From: Bicyclus anynana | Taxonomy: Eukaryota; Arthropoda; Insecta; Lepidoptera; Nymphalidae | Direction: 5' to 3' | Length of the DNA stretch: 64,000 nucleotides | NCBI RefSeq assembly: GCF_947172395.1 | Contig: NC_069099.1 | Coordinates: 9,057,740 to 9,121,739 of the forward strand | Shown here: one piece after another, positions 20,801-35,248 of the stretch | Layout: each line of letters opens with the position of its first letter | Numbering within the stretch: position 1 is the stretch's first letter | Made by a program: the position numbers and the translations under genes | The notes under the pieces: generated by a model | Databases searched by the model: none | Told to the model about the DNA's origin: nothing | Seen by the model: only the letters and a program-made list of their open reading frames with translations

Positions 20801-23800
20801 ATAATATGTATTATTATATTAATATAAGCCTCTGACCTTAGACCTTAGACCTCTGTCTTCGGTCCAGGTCATGCACCTCTAACTTTTTAATTTTGTGCAT
20901 TTTAAGAAATATCACGTGTCTCAAACGTTGAAGGAACCGCGTGTGTGAAGTCTGCCAATCCGCATTGAGCCAGTGTGGTGGACTATTGGCCTAGCCCTTC
21001 TCATTCTGATAGGAGACTCGAGCTCAGCAGTTAGTCAAATATGGGTCGAAGAAAAACATTGTAATCTCTGAAACTCAGGAAAAGCAAAGTTTATATGTAT
21101 TTCTGCCACAATCTTATATCAAAATTAATTCATTGATATTCACAAGATTATTGATATCTATTTATCTTCCTTTTATCTTAGATAGATAAGAAATAATTCA
21201 AGTATGTGAATCAGTTACTTCATCAACTATAGTACCACCTAGTTTACAAGGTAAGAATAAAAATATATCATAATGTTTATGGAGCATATTATTTTTCTTT
21301 TGCCCTAATTTTCTAGTTTATGTATAATGATGGTATAAGATAAGAGATTATATTGCAAGTTGAAAGTCTAGAAAAATACAGATTAGATATATAGCTATAA
21401 AGGTTTAAGGAAAATAAATTCTCAGTCAAGATACCTCTTGACGAGACGTGATGTGAATCAGACGATGTGACGAAACGATCAGAACGATGTGAATATCTGA
21501 AATTTTTAAATGTACAGTATATTAATAACATTGTATATAACTATGCAATTAAATATAGAGTGTAAACAGATAAAGGGTTTCTATAATTTTCCAAACGAGA
21601 GATTTTTAACGGTATCTAATTAAGCGACAAAACAAAATATGCAAATGGCGGACAAAATCTCGTAGACATCGCAAATCAAAACGAGGGTGGCACGGCCGAT
21701 GTTTAATTATGTAAATAAATTTTCATGCGTAGGAAGGAATCGTTAAACAATGCGCCAGATGAGGCTGACTTAGTGTCACCAGCCGTTTCAGTTATCTCAG
21801 GATTGTCCTAGCTACCTTGTTGCGATATTTCAGCATTGAAAATAATGTATTTGAGAAAAGAAATACAATCAGGCTAACTAATTTTTTTTAATAAATGACT
21901 AGTTGAAGTCAGGAGAAATTACTCAAATCATCTTAACTATTATCATACCGGAATAAGATTTGATTTTTTGTATGTTTGTTACGGTTTCACTAAAAAAAAT
22001 ACTTATAATTTTTGTTCAACATTTTAAAGCTTCAATGAGTAACATAGGCTATATTATATATACTTGCATTGAAAAAAGCTTTACGAGCAAAAAAGAACAC
22101 AATATTTTTAGAGCATTAGATACTTTTAGCTAAGTTTGATAAGATCGAGGCGGGAGGGGGGAGGGGAGGGGGAGGAGGTAGGGTAGGGGGGGTTGGGGGA
22201 AGGGTTGGTGTAGGGGTGGGGGAGGGGGGAGGGGGGGTTAGGGGCGGGGTAGGGGTGGGGTAGGGGTGGGGTGGGGGGGTAGGGTAGGGGGGAAAGGGTA
22301 GGGGTAGGGCAGGGGTAGGGTAGGGGTAGGGTAGGGGTAGAGGTAAAGAAGGGTAGAGTAGGGATAGAGAACAAGTGCACTTATGTCAAAACGAAGCTTG
22401 ACCGGGTCCGCTAGTATGATAGATACTATAGATACCTACTACAAACCACCGCAAAAAACAATCACCAAACAAAACAATGCCAACAGAAAACAGATAAATA
22501 ATATGCACAAAAAAACCAAATATTATCAAATTTACGTTTATTTCGGACTATTAATATACCTAATACCAATTTATAAGATACATACAAATGGGTTGACAAG
22601 TCTTTCCCTCCGTTTATCCACCGGGGATATTATATCCACCGACGTGCCCATGCGCGGTGAGTGGATAAAACGAGTGTGGGGGATAAACGTTTTATCCTCT
22701 CCCCGTGGATAAATTTCTCCCTTGCCCGTGCTAGCCCTGCTGGATTCGGTTATCATAAATGGTACAAAAACCTAACTACACGAGCACAAAAAACAAAACA
22801 ATTGCTAAGAGCAGTACTTTTTGATCGCTGATAAGATTGCTAATAATACTTATCTACTTTTATTAGGTACTCGAATCCTTGTTGTCATAATACTTTCTTC
22901 AAGTACTTATATATAACTTATGCTTAGTCTTAGAATCGTCTATCGACTTAATTATCTCGATAGCTTTAGTGTGTTCCTGCGCAATTTGTTTCTATTGTCC
23001 TGTTTTGCAAGGTTCGAAGATGGCTGCCCTATGTTAGCCGTAAGCCTGCACTGAATGGTTAAAGTTTCTATAAAGACCGGCCCCAGGGCAGCTCAAAACC
23101 GGTTTTGCAATCCTTTTATTTTATTTATAAAGTCACCCTCACGACGTAATGATGGCGAGGGATGATGAACATTAGAGCGACGAGCGCAGTCCGGTTTCAG
23201 TCTGGTAAAATAATAAGGCTAACCTTCTTTATAATTCACTTAATGTGTATACACCCTAATTAGATTTCGCTTGGTCCTCGGCTCTACCAAACTTCTAAAC
23301 TTTTGTTCTAACATGACTCACACCTAGTTATCTGGCTGAGGGACGTTACTGTCGCGGTTAGGTTACCACCCTACTTACAAAGCCGATTCGCCTAACGATT
23401 TAGCGTTCCGGTACGATGCCGTCGGAGAAACCAGTTAGTTTTAACATCTTTTTCTATTGTCATATACCACTCACAAAGTACTCAGCGTACCATACATGCG
23501 TACATAATTCTTTCTTATTTTAGAGCAGGTAAATTCTTCTATACTTTCAACACATACGTTCGATTGCTACCTATTAGACATTCTGGCTTGTTCTCGTTTC
23601 GCTTATTATTTTATGCACATGCATGTTTTTTATCATGAAAGACAACACCAATATTACCTTTAGATTTTCGCTTGCATAATTAAATTAATGTCCGCTTTAG
23701 AACTTCCTCATATTATCACAATGATCATAAAAACGGGCTTCAAATCAAATATATTACAAAGTTAAATGAAAGTATATTTCCAACGCCAAAAATGAAAAGG

Positions 23801-26800
23801 CAAAACTGCTCGAAAAAAAGCTTCCTGTTTTAAAAACGCTGTCCTGTGAACATATATTTGTTGTATTTAAAACGTTCGTTAGAAAAACTCTCGTGCGAAC
23901 GGGGGCTTACTATTTGTGATTTAGCATTTATATGTTACTTTCTAATAACGATTTCCTTTATGCGCTGCGGAGTCGTGGTTAACAAATCCAATTAAAGCAA
24001 TCATAGTCTGGTAAGTTCGTTGATGACACTCCCATGATATGCGGGCGACGGGGGGAAAGACTGCGCGGGTGTGAACCTCACTTCCCCGCACGTCGTGCAT
24101 CAGTCGTGGGTTTTCATTCACCGCTACACGCCTCCCGGCCCGCGCGGACCATCGGGAGTGTTACGAACGAAATTGCCAAGCTATAAACCCTTAACATTAG
24201 ACTTCGACAATTGTGATCACAGAACATAGAAAACGCTAAAACGCTCTAGATTATGATAATTATATAAATATAGAATGTGTAAAGGTCGCCATTGACGGTC
24301 AATTATTCTCACGTTTCTGAAATGCAAACGCAGTGACCAACACACGATCAATTAAGCCTCAATAGCTCAACGGTAAGAGCGGTTGTCCTCATCACCAAGA
24401 GGTGGTGGTTCGATCCCCGCCCCGTCGGTCTATTGTCGTACCCACTCCTAATACAGTCCTTCCCGACCAGATGGAGGGGAATGGGAATATTTGTCATATT
24501 ATAAGAAATATGGCAAATATTTAAATAAAAAAAAAATATAGAAACTTGAGAATAATTGACCGTTTGTGGCTAGCATAACTTAAAGCTCAGAGTGATTTGC
24601 GCTAAGCGCTGTGGTTTCTTATTTATTAGTAAAAAACAATCAAACCTACCTACACATTTTGATACTACTTATGTCAAAATATTGGTCTCGATTTAAATGT
24701 GTGGCAAGTTTAAGTGGGTGGTATATATTTTTATGGTGTTGTAATCAGATTACGCATCGATGTCGTTCAATGAACTCGAGCGGTTACGTAAACATCTCTA
24801 GCGAGCGAATGCTCATGGATCTTAAATTCCCCTTAATGAGAGCTTAGTACCCTCTATGACCGGAGGCGAGGAAGTGGGAACTCATCAGTGTCTCTAATAG
24901 CCTGAAACCACCTTCATCTTATTAAGGTTATCCGCAATGTTACATGTTTGCTGAGTTATACTTGTTTATTTTGATTTTGATGTGAATATCAACATTTTGA
25001 CTTTATCCATGTTGAATTTGCCATAATTACCTATCATCTTCATTATTGATGTCTATTTTATATCTATACTTATATTATTTATCGAGGAATGCTATAGTAT
25101 ATTATCCCCGTATTTATACGCGAACGGGAAACACGCAGTTGAAACCATTAGGCGTCGGCTAGTATATTTATAAATTTCAACATTTCTACAATTAGATAAA
25201 ATATAAGTATCAATTTTTAGATAAAAGAAATTACTAAATAAGATTTATATTTTGATTCATATTTAAATACCATTTGAGAATAACTAAGTACTTATTAAAT
25301 ATCTGCTTGAAGATTGCCTATTTAACATTTTAAGTTCTTATATATTAGGTTAAGGTCATTTTGTGAAATAGATGAATAATAAATTAATGAAATCTTAAGA
25401 ACGGACTACTATCTACTAATATTGTGATCTAATTTTATTAAATTAATCAATTCTTAATTAGCGCGACATAATTAGGTTTTTGTATAGGTATTAGAAATTT
25501 CAAGTGTATCATCACTTCTCACTAGAACGTAGACTCGGCGTTACATAAAAATACACATTTTGCACACTTATTTAAGTTAGATTTTTTTTCGAAAATAAGT
25601 AAAAGTTAATGTTTATTTGAGGTTAGTTGAGGTTTTAACCTTGAAAGCAGAAAGTACTGCTTTTTAATTACAGCACCCTTAAAAATTCTGTACAACTTTT
25701 TATAAACCCGTATGTAGGGTATAAATGAAAAGGCTCGGGTAAATTGTGAAAAAGTTTTAATGTCAAAAAGTTTAGCATGCAAATAAACGCGGCCAGCAAT
25801 AAAGTTTGTCGTTGTGAACTAAATTTGTGCGGGCCCCTTTGAAATGTTATCACCTAATCGCATCGTCAATGCAAGCACAATATCTCATAATATTCTTTAT
25901 GCCCTTCCTCATAAACAGAAACGGTCTGCGGTAATGACACCCCTTCGTGGGGTAGGAACGTCTAACCGACCGTTACGGCTCCCGGATATGTGACCGCTGC
26001 ATTTTATTACCACTTTACCCTGCCACATAATCGGCCTTCATGATGAAGGGCTTCTTTTACAGCTAATATTAATAATTAGTTTGATATGCGCCTTGTTTCG
26101 TATGCGCGGTGTACCATGCCCCTTAATTCCGCTATCACTAGCCACTATCTTGTTAAGTGTTGTATTGAATGATAGTGAATTTCATTAATGCAAAGAATAT
26201 TTAACACCAGCATAATGTATATTATTTTACAAAGAAGTTGTTGGCCATTAGGCCGTGTACGGTTTTAATTTAAGTCTTCATCATTACCAGCCTAATGACT
26301 TTCTAGATCAGACTTCATGTAGAAGTGGTGATTTGGATTAAAGACCCATCAAGCTGCTCCAATGGGGGTTTCCGGGCTTAGGGTACTAATGTTTGACTTA
26401 GACCAACGCAATTACGAGCTCTTGAGTGACTCACGGTAACCAATAATTAGGAAAAAAAAATTGAAGAAATTCATTATCTCATACCCTCTAGGATCTAGGA
26501 TCTCATAATCGATGTCACGCTAACTCTGGACTAAGAAATAATATTAGCATTAAACTGTTTATCTTCTAGAAGTTACAATGAATTATCTTTTTGTTACAGG
26601 TAGAGTTCATAGAGGCATATTGCACACCTCGCGACACAGCCCGCCGGTCACCACAGCGCAACCGCCGCTCGCGGGAGCCCAGACGTTCGCCCGAGTCATC
26701 CAGATGGCGGTACGAGTCGCGACGACAGAACTACGACTTTGAGTCGCGACGTCCGTACGAATACGAGTCGAAGCGATATTTCGGGAGAGAGTACGACCCT

Positions 26801-29800
26801 GACTCGGGGAGGAAGCCAGCGTTTGACGCGGAGTCGGCTCGCCGACGTGCGGACTACGAGTCAGCGAGGCGGACTGACTTCGACTTATCCGTGCCCGAAG
26901 TATCGAGACGTAGCCCGGAGAGTGCTCCGGAAGGCTCGGCTGAGTCACCGCCGGAGCCTGCGCCCTCTGCGCCTTTACCGCAAGAGAGGCAACCCAGGCA
27001 CAGATCACAACCTTATTACGAATCTGGTGAGTTATTTAATCTATTTAATCTATATGATAACATTTGTTTTGAAAGTAGTAGTAGAAGATCTGATAAGAAT
27101 CGACCATTTCACCCATCTTTGCAAGGGATGAAAAGTGTTTTTTAAATGAAACTGGCCAATGGCCAATCATATTATTAATTTAATCATGGTTATTTATTAG
27201 CCAGGATTTCTTAAGATTTAAAATACTTTTCTAAACCAATATTTAAATAGAGCTAAGATTTTATTTTTTGTTTGTTACGATTTTAAACAACAACTTCTCG
27301 AATGATTTTAAAACTTCATCATTAGGAAGCAACTATCCTTACTACAGGAAACAGGAACTACGCGAGTAAATCGCGGGAAATTTGCTAGTCATCTCATAAA
27401 CAGATGGGTGAAGGTCGTTTCTAATCCAAATCTTATACCTACTATAGACGAGGATAAAAACAAACAATTCCACGGCTAAATAGTAGATTATATTTATGGT
27501 TAAACTTTAAAAGTAGGTATAAACAAAGCGAATCGAAGTTTCTTTGTATCGGAATTACACAGCTGAATCCCTTTGAGCTTTACATAAATTCCATGAATGC
27601 ATTTAAAGATATATAGTAATTTTTTGGTAGTGAATTCTCTTTGAGAGAAAAATTATCCGATGCTCTCAACTTTGCTGTTTAATTTTAGCTTTTATCAATG
27701 ATTATTTTTATACTAAAGTTACTTTTATACTAAACTATATGTTACGTGCCTATAAAAACACCGCAAAAACTGCTCTTAATTTAGCAACTTCACTGAGCGC
27801 CCAGATTCACAATTTTTGTCTTTACTTACATTATTTATTTATGTATTAGTTTTCACACATCCTAAACACACAACTCGACATTGTAGACAATATTTAGGTA
27901 TTATGTTTTTAAATAACTTTCGTTGTTTAAGCGACTAAGTGAAATTAAGACTATTGTGCACATTTAGTTTTGACGCCCTAGGCTTTTATGCATAAAGAGT
28001 TTGAACGTTTTCCGTATGTTTACGTTTCTGTTTCGTTATGCCTAAGTACAGTGCTCGTCTTTAGAACGTACAAGGCCTCCTTTCTCCCACAACAATCTCC
28101 CGAGAGACTTGTTAAGCCATTGTTCTCGCGAGACCGCATCTAGTCCTGACCGTTTGCAACTGCAATGAAAAGAAAAATACTCATACGCCTATCCTCGTTA
28201 CACACATTCTTGTGGTAGGTTAATTAACTTGTTCATGTTTTTTATTTTTTTTAAAGTAAACCGTGTCAGCGCTTTCATTCAACTCATATTAAGTACGACT
28301 GCGAGTTAAAATGCTAACTTTATAATGATAGTTTTCAGAATTAGAAATATGACCCTTGTATGTTATCCAGTGGTACCTAGTGGGAGTTTTCAATGTTTTC
28401 ATACTATTACTATCGCGTTTACGTAAACGCGAATTTATATGGAATTGAAACAGTTGTGGAGTAGTGCCACTAGATAGCGCTGTGTCAATTCCTTAGAAAT
28501 TCGCGTTTACGTTAACGTGATCGTCACAGTATCAAACTGCCACTAGGCCCTCAGTTCAAACTACTGACTATAGGTAGATATAGATAAGTTTGTACTTGCT
28601 ATCTAATCGCAGAGAAGAAAGTAGTTTTTTTAATATACACTGCGTCTTATAAAAGTGACCAATATACCCCTTTCTAATTCGAATATGTTAAGCTTGTGCT
28701 ATTAGTACACCAGTTGAACTATTGGTAAGATAATACCAACCGACCCTTTGGATTAAAGTCCAACCTTTCCACCGTGGAACTATCGAGGTTTCAAGCTGAA
28801 AAGAAAACACAAATCAAAGGTTAAGAGACCAACTGTCGGATTACGAATGAGTTAAGGAATGTGATTGTTAGACACAATGATAATTAATTATTAAAATAGA
28901 ATATACTAGAAGTAGGAAGCATATCGAGTGTCCACAATTAGGCAGTAGAGTGGGTAATAAAAGCAGCGCTAGGCTTTCAACAACAATGGAAATTTTAATC
29001 AGCCCTTTTTTCCGTTAGTTCGTCCGTCTAGACTGGAAAAAATGTCCCGACATTATAAGCGGAGGCTTTTGATTGCGAGATCGTTTGTCTATGAAAATGT
29101 ACTTGCGCATTTTATGTTAGTTAAGTATCTATTGTAATTACACTTATTGCGGTTTGAATTTTTCTTTGAGTTTTTTTTTTATGAGTAGGTAGGTAGTACT
29201 TATAGTAATACTTACTTGTATATAAAAACTGATTTATTAAAAAAAATCTGTGGTAACGCGTTATTTTCTAAGTGAAAATTTTATGTTATGTTTAATGGCA
29301 GATTTTCGTGATATTTTGGAGATGTTTTTGTAATTTTTTTGGAACCCATAGAATAAAATTAAATTTTATGCTTTTATATTGTAAAGGAAGCTACATGAAT
29401 TATATTATATTTTAAAGTATAAAAAAATATGCTGAAATATTTTTTTTATTTCACTTTGAAAATAGACTACATATTATGTATTACACGCGACCACTCCGTT
29501 ACTTTTAGGTTTTAATGGTTACAATTCGAATAAGGTAAGAATATGTTTTATAATATAACGACTGTCAAATTTAGTTTCTAAGTTATCTCGTAAACCAAAG
29601 TTGCAATGATGCAATATTGCTGCTTTATGTTTTTCAAGTAATTTATTTCTGACGGTTGTCTCTAAGACTATAACATAAAGGTTTCGTTCTAAACCATCAC
29701 CTCTAGAGTTACTTCAAACGTTTTTAGAAAGACATTTAGCACGTTAATCGCGGCAATTCAACAAATTCGACTCGTAGGGGCTCATGTCCGTCCACGCGGA

Positions 29801-32800
29801 AAAGCAATTACGTCACTTAATGACGTCACTTTACAACCCCTGCGCTAATGGACAATTTTCACTCTTCTTGTACTTGCCGCACAATTATAAGCATGATTAC
29901 AGTTTTGAATTACATGAACGTTGAATTATTTTAAATGTTTCATGCCATTGTAGCCGTTTTGTTGTAAACTATATGTTTTACAGATAATATAAAATAGAAT
30001 ATATAAATATATAGCTAAAATATGCTAAATATGTATATATATAAATACAGTTACGCACGTTACTAGAATTAGAATATAGTTTCTTAAATGTGTTCGGTTT
30101 TTTTTAAACTTTATTTTAATAGAATGATTATAACACACAAATATAAACTCAAATCTTAATAAATGTGAAAGGTCATCACGAAATCTCGAAAATCGCTTGA
30201 CGTACTAAGATGAAATTTGGTAGGGAAGTGGCTTATGGTTAGTGAGTGTCCGCTAAGAACTGATTTTGCGATTGAGCCGCGCTAGTATTAAATTATACTT
30301 AAGAGATTCAAATGATTAATATAACAATTCAGATGTTAGAGATCGTTCCTAAAATCAAACCTAGTGTACCTACTCGAGTCTTTCTTCAAGTTTGTAGGTT
30401 AAGACAAGAAATAATAGAGATGTAAGACATGGTATGAACGATGTTGCCGTCATTCCTTGCACACACGCTCGTAAATATAAGGCCCATATGTACGAGTATC
30501 TGTTCCTACTCTAGAACTTTGAAACCAGACTTTTTTGTACTCAACATGCATTCAGAAGGATGCCTTTGTTGTGCAAAGCAAGGAATTCTCATTAGGGTAT
30601 TTCTACGTGGCTCGTACGTACGTATGTGAATGTTAAAAGGGATTTATCGCATTCATTAACCTTAGCGTGGTAAGGGTACTTTAGCTAACCTGAAAAAGTT
30701 AATAAATGCAACCTTTATTTTATCACAAACACAACACTCTTACAATTTATAGTCGAAAATTACCAAGGGAATTATTTACTTATCTGAAAGTATAGTTTAG
30801 TGTTAGGACTTAGAACTTACATCTTTATTTCCACTGCTTTGAATAAAGTTATTATTAAGTACTAGAGGACGCTCGCGACTTCGTTCGCGTGGAAATTAGT
30901 TTTTCACAAGTCCCGCGGAAACCATGGATTTTTCCGGGATCAAATGTAGCCTATGTATTAATCCTCAGTCAAATCTATTTCCATTCCAAATTTCAGCCAA
31001 ATCGCTTTAGAAGTCACAAACACACACACACACAAACTTTCACCTTTATAATATAAATGTAATATGACATGATATTTAAAACTAGCAGACCCGGTCAAGC
31101 TTCGCCTTGACTGTTATGTGCACTTCTTCCCTATCCTACCCCTACCCTACCCCCACCCTACCCCTACCCAACCGCTACCCTATCCAATGTACAAAAGTGA
31201 CTAGTAGGTAAATGAAGAACTGCGTGACCGTTTTTGTGCAAACTTCACATAAACCATCTACTAAATAGTCCGAACAAAGTCTAAGCATTTGGTTTGGATA
31301 GGTGAACCCGTTCTTCTTTTATAAAATTTCAACGAAAAATGGCATTGATTTCTATATAAATAAGATGTACACAAAGCCCCGTGGTTTAATCCGTGAAACT
31401 CGAATTTTTATCAAAGCAGTAATATGAATATTATAATTATATATCAAATAACAATTAATATTTTGACAAGTTCATATGGTTTTGACAGTTTTCTCTTCAG
31501 ATCTTCAGAGTTCGATACCCAGCTCGGGTCAATATCATTATTTTCTGCATTGCCTAGGGTTGATGTGATAGCAGGCTTCGGCCGGGTTTAGTTACCTTCA
31601 TACCAGCAAAAACGTATACAGCCAAACGATTTAACGTAGTTATACCAGTATGACGCAGCTTAGAAACCGCCTGAGATAAACGTAGATCAGTAATTTTTTA
31701 TCTTCAAAGATATACGGTAGCCGTCTGTCTACAGATCCGCATCCAATCCATTTTTCTACCATAAAATGAAAAACCCCTCTCATTCTGAGAGGAGACTCGA
31801 GCTCTGCAGTGAGCCGAATATGGGGTGATAATGATGAATGATCACAAACCCCCGGCCGAAGGCCGGCGTACAATAAAGTGCGCGGCCGAAGGCCGCGCGT
31901 TCCGTTTTTTGTGCATCGATAAAATGCCCAGCCGTAGCCACGAACAGAGGCCATATCACAAACCCCCGGCCGAAGGCCGCGCGTTCCCTTTTTTTGTGCA
32001 TCGGTAAAATGCCCAGCCATAGTGACGATCAGAGGCCATATCAAAACCCCCCGGCCGAAGGCCGTTGGATAATAAAGTGCACGGCCGAAGGCCGCGCGTT
32101 CCGTCTTTTGTGCATCGGTAAAATGCCCAGCCGTAGTGACGATCAGAGGCCATATCACAAACCCCCGGCCAAAGGCCAGTGTACAATAAAATGCGCGGCC
32201 GAAGCCGTAGCCACGATCAGAGGCCATATCAAAACCCCCCGGCCGAAGGCCGTTGGATAATAAAGTGCGCGGCCGAAGGCTGCGCGTTCCGTTTTTTTTT
32301 GCATCGGTAAAATGCCCAGCCGTAGTGACGATCAGAGGCCATATCACAAACCCCCGGCCAAAGGCCAGTGTTCCGTTTTTTGTGCATCGATAAAATGCCC
32401 AGCCGTTGCCACGAACAGAGGCCATATAAACCCCCGGCCATACAAACCCCCGGCCGAAGGCCGGTGTACAATAAAGTGCGCGTTCCGTTTTTTGTGCTTG
32501 AGTAAAATGCCCAACCTTAGCCACGGTCGGAGGCCCTATTACAAACTCCCGGCCGAAGGCCGGGCCACAAAACAGTGCGCGGCCGAAGGCCGCGCGTTCC
32601 GTTTTTTGTGCATCGGTAAAATACCCAGCCGTAGCCACGATCAGAGGCCATATCACAAACCCCCGACCGAAGGCCGCGCGTTCCCTTTTTTGTGCATCGA
32701 TAAAATGCCTAGCCGTAGCCACGATCAGAGGCCATATTAAAAACCCCCGGCCGAAGGCCGCGCGTTCCGTGTTTTGTGCTTGGGTAAAATGCCCAACCTT

Positions 32801-35197
32801 AGCCACGGTCGGAGGCCCTATCACAAACTCCTGGCCGAAGGCCGGGCACAAAACAGTGCGCGGCCGTAGGCCGCGCGTTTCGTTTTTTGTGCATCGGTAA
32901 AATGCCCAGCCGTAGCCACGATCAGAGGCCATATCACAAACCCCCGGCCGAAGGCCGCGCTTCTTTTTTGTTTGGGTAAAATACCCAGCCGTAGGCACGG
33001 TCGAAGGCTGTATCATATACTCCCGGCCGAAGGGCGGGCCACAATACAGTGCGCGGCCGAAGGCCGCGCGTTCCGTTTTTTGTGCTTGGGTAAAATACCC
33101 AGCCGTAACCACGGTCGGAGGCCCTATCATAAGCTCCCGGCCGAAGGCCGGTCTATTATAAAGTGCGCGGCCAAAGGCCGAGCGTTTTTTGTTCTTGGGT
33201 AAATTGACCAGGAAAAAAGGAGGACTTTTCATACAAACTTTTAAGCCCTATTTCACCGCCTTCACATTTTATTTTCGTTATAAAAAGTATACTTTATCCT
33301 GCTCCGTATTATATTCTCATACTGTGCTAAGTTTCATTTGAATTCATTCAGTAGTTTCAGCGTGATGCCCGGTCAACAAAAAATACGGACAGACAGACAG
33401 ACAAGAAATCAAAATACTATTTTGTATCGATTGTATAATGCCCTCTAATAAAAACTTTTAAAATATCTTCTATGTACAGAATGTACAGAATTTGACAGAA
33501 GTATAGATTACCTATTGCGCCAAATTCGTGCTATTTTTGTTTGTTGGCCGGCACTTTCATAAAGGCCCAAAATGAATGATCTCCTTTTAGGTCAATCTAA
33601 TATGAAGTTATTGCTTGAAACAGTAAAAAAACTTGCATACCATTATACGATAAAAAGCAGACAATGTGACTATTTAAACACAAAAAGAATTATCCAATTT
33701 GAACCTGAACTTTCAAGTAGTTCCTATAATTAGCTTGGCGCGTTCAACCAAATAAACAAACAAATTGGTCAGTTGAGTATAGAATATGTGCCTCAATATC
33801 GATATTACACAGTTTTAGTGGAAAACTCGTTTCTCCAAATAACGCCTGCGAATCAATTTGAGCAATCCGGTTTTTTCAAGATAACTTTTTTTCTATCTGT
33901 CCGATCTTAATGAAACAAAGCCTATATGTTGCCCTGAACTTTGCTTAATCTATTTGTGAAATCTGCATTAAAATCCGTTCAGTAGAACCAGAGAATAGCG
34001 CGAACATACAGACAGAAGGACAGACAGACAGACAGACAAGAAAATTAAAAAAAATATTTTTGTATTCTATTGCTCTTTTCTAATCGCCCTAACTTGATTT
34101 TAGTTAAATTTGGCCAAAGTACAGACACTCGATTTCTACTCTTTTATTATAGTATAGATAATAATAAAGGTCATAATATTATTGGCCTGATATTAAAATG
34201 TTAAATTACTTAACATTTATTAAGTGTTATTAATCCAAGCAGTTAGCTTCACATTGTCTCTAAGATACGAAAGTCACCTGTCTAGTTACCAACTTGCTTC
34301 AAAGTTAAACTGTGTATTTCCAATTGCTTACTTTGTTGTCCTTTCGTAACAACTAACAAGTCTATCCAAATATATACTATGCACAAAAATTAAGGGAGCA
34401 GAAATAAAATCCAAATTTTTGGGGGATTTTCAACAGGCTGTAACTTATACAAAAATGGTCGTACAGCAAAAAAAAAAAACCAAAATTGTAGCTCTAAGTG
34501 TTTAATTTTTGGATCTGAGTTTGAAAAATTTTTTTTGAACATATTTTTCGAGTAATCATAAGAAAACCACCGAAAAAAAATTTTCGAAATTTTTTTGGTT
34601 TTTTTTTTTAATCTACGGACGTGGAAAAAATTTTTTCGACTCAACCTCCATATGGACCGGATAGCTTGTTTATTCAGATTTAATTTCGTTTTTTTTTAAA
34701 TCTCGATACGAGCATTTCTCGCTGAGATATCGATGTTTGAATGGAAAAAGATCATTTTGTCTTTGATTACCAATATCTCAGCAACCAATGATTGCACAGA
34801 AATTTTGAGGTTGGTTTTAAAAACTTGAATAAATTTTCTACAAGGATTAGCAATTGAATTTTGAAAAAAAATTTTTTTTTCAATCATTACATGAATTTGA
34901 AAAAGCATCCAAAAAAGGGCTTCTTGTCGTTTTTTGGAAAATCAAGCGCCCAATCAAAAATATTGCGGAAACCACTGACGTTAAGTGTGCTTTTTACTGT
35001 TCAATATACCCACAAAAACCCTACAAAGTTTCAATTCAATCCAGCCAACCGTTTTTTTTTCCCACTTGATCGAATTTTTGAAAAAATTAAAGGAGCAAGA
35101 ATTTCGCTCTGAAAATGTCATAATTTTTATAATGCGGGCTGTTATCAGGAGCAGAGGTGGCAATACGCGGTATTAGCACAACACACACACACACACA

Positions 35198-35248
<51 letters not shown>

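Noticed and set aside
22145..22360. Interstitial telomere repeat
   Set aside because: Lepidopteran telomeres are TTAGG; this tract is irregular TAGGGG/TGGGG.
22126..22380. Proline-rich 84-codon minus-strand frame
   Set aside because: It is a translation of the CCCTACCCC repeat; no coding evidence.
22600..22720. DnaA-box-like TTATCCAC sites as a replication origin
   Set aside because: DnaA boxes are bacterial; in nuclear insect DNA the resemblance is chance or part of the local inverted-motif cluster.
24356..24428. Functional tRNA gene (also the copy at 52525)
   Set aside because: Same reasoning: the tRNA-like part is followed by a conserved SINE body and A-rich tail in two copies.
26607..27131. 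Open frames on the minus strand (26607-27008) and in another plus frame (26739-27131)
   Set aside because: They are shadows of GC-rich exon 2, whose own frame has matching splice phases on both sides.
31841..33200. CRISPR-like array
   Set aside because: The units vary from 74 to 119 bp, there are no unique spacers between constant repeats, and the DNA is animal.
31640..33232. 530-codon minus-strand open frame as a gene
   Set aside because: It lies wholly in a tandem repeat whose unit lacks stops, with competing long frames on both strands; no start context, splice sites or domain.
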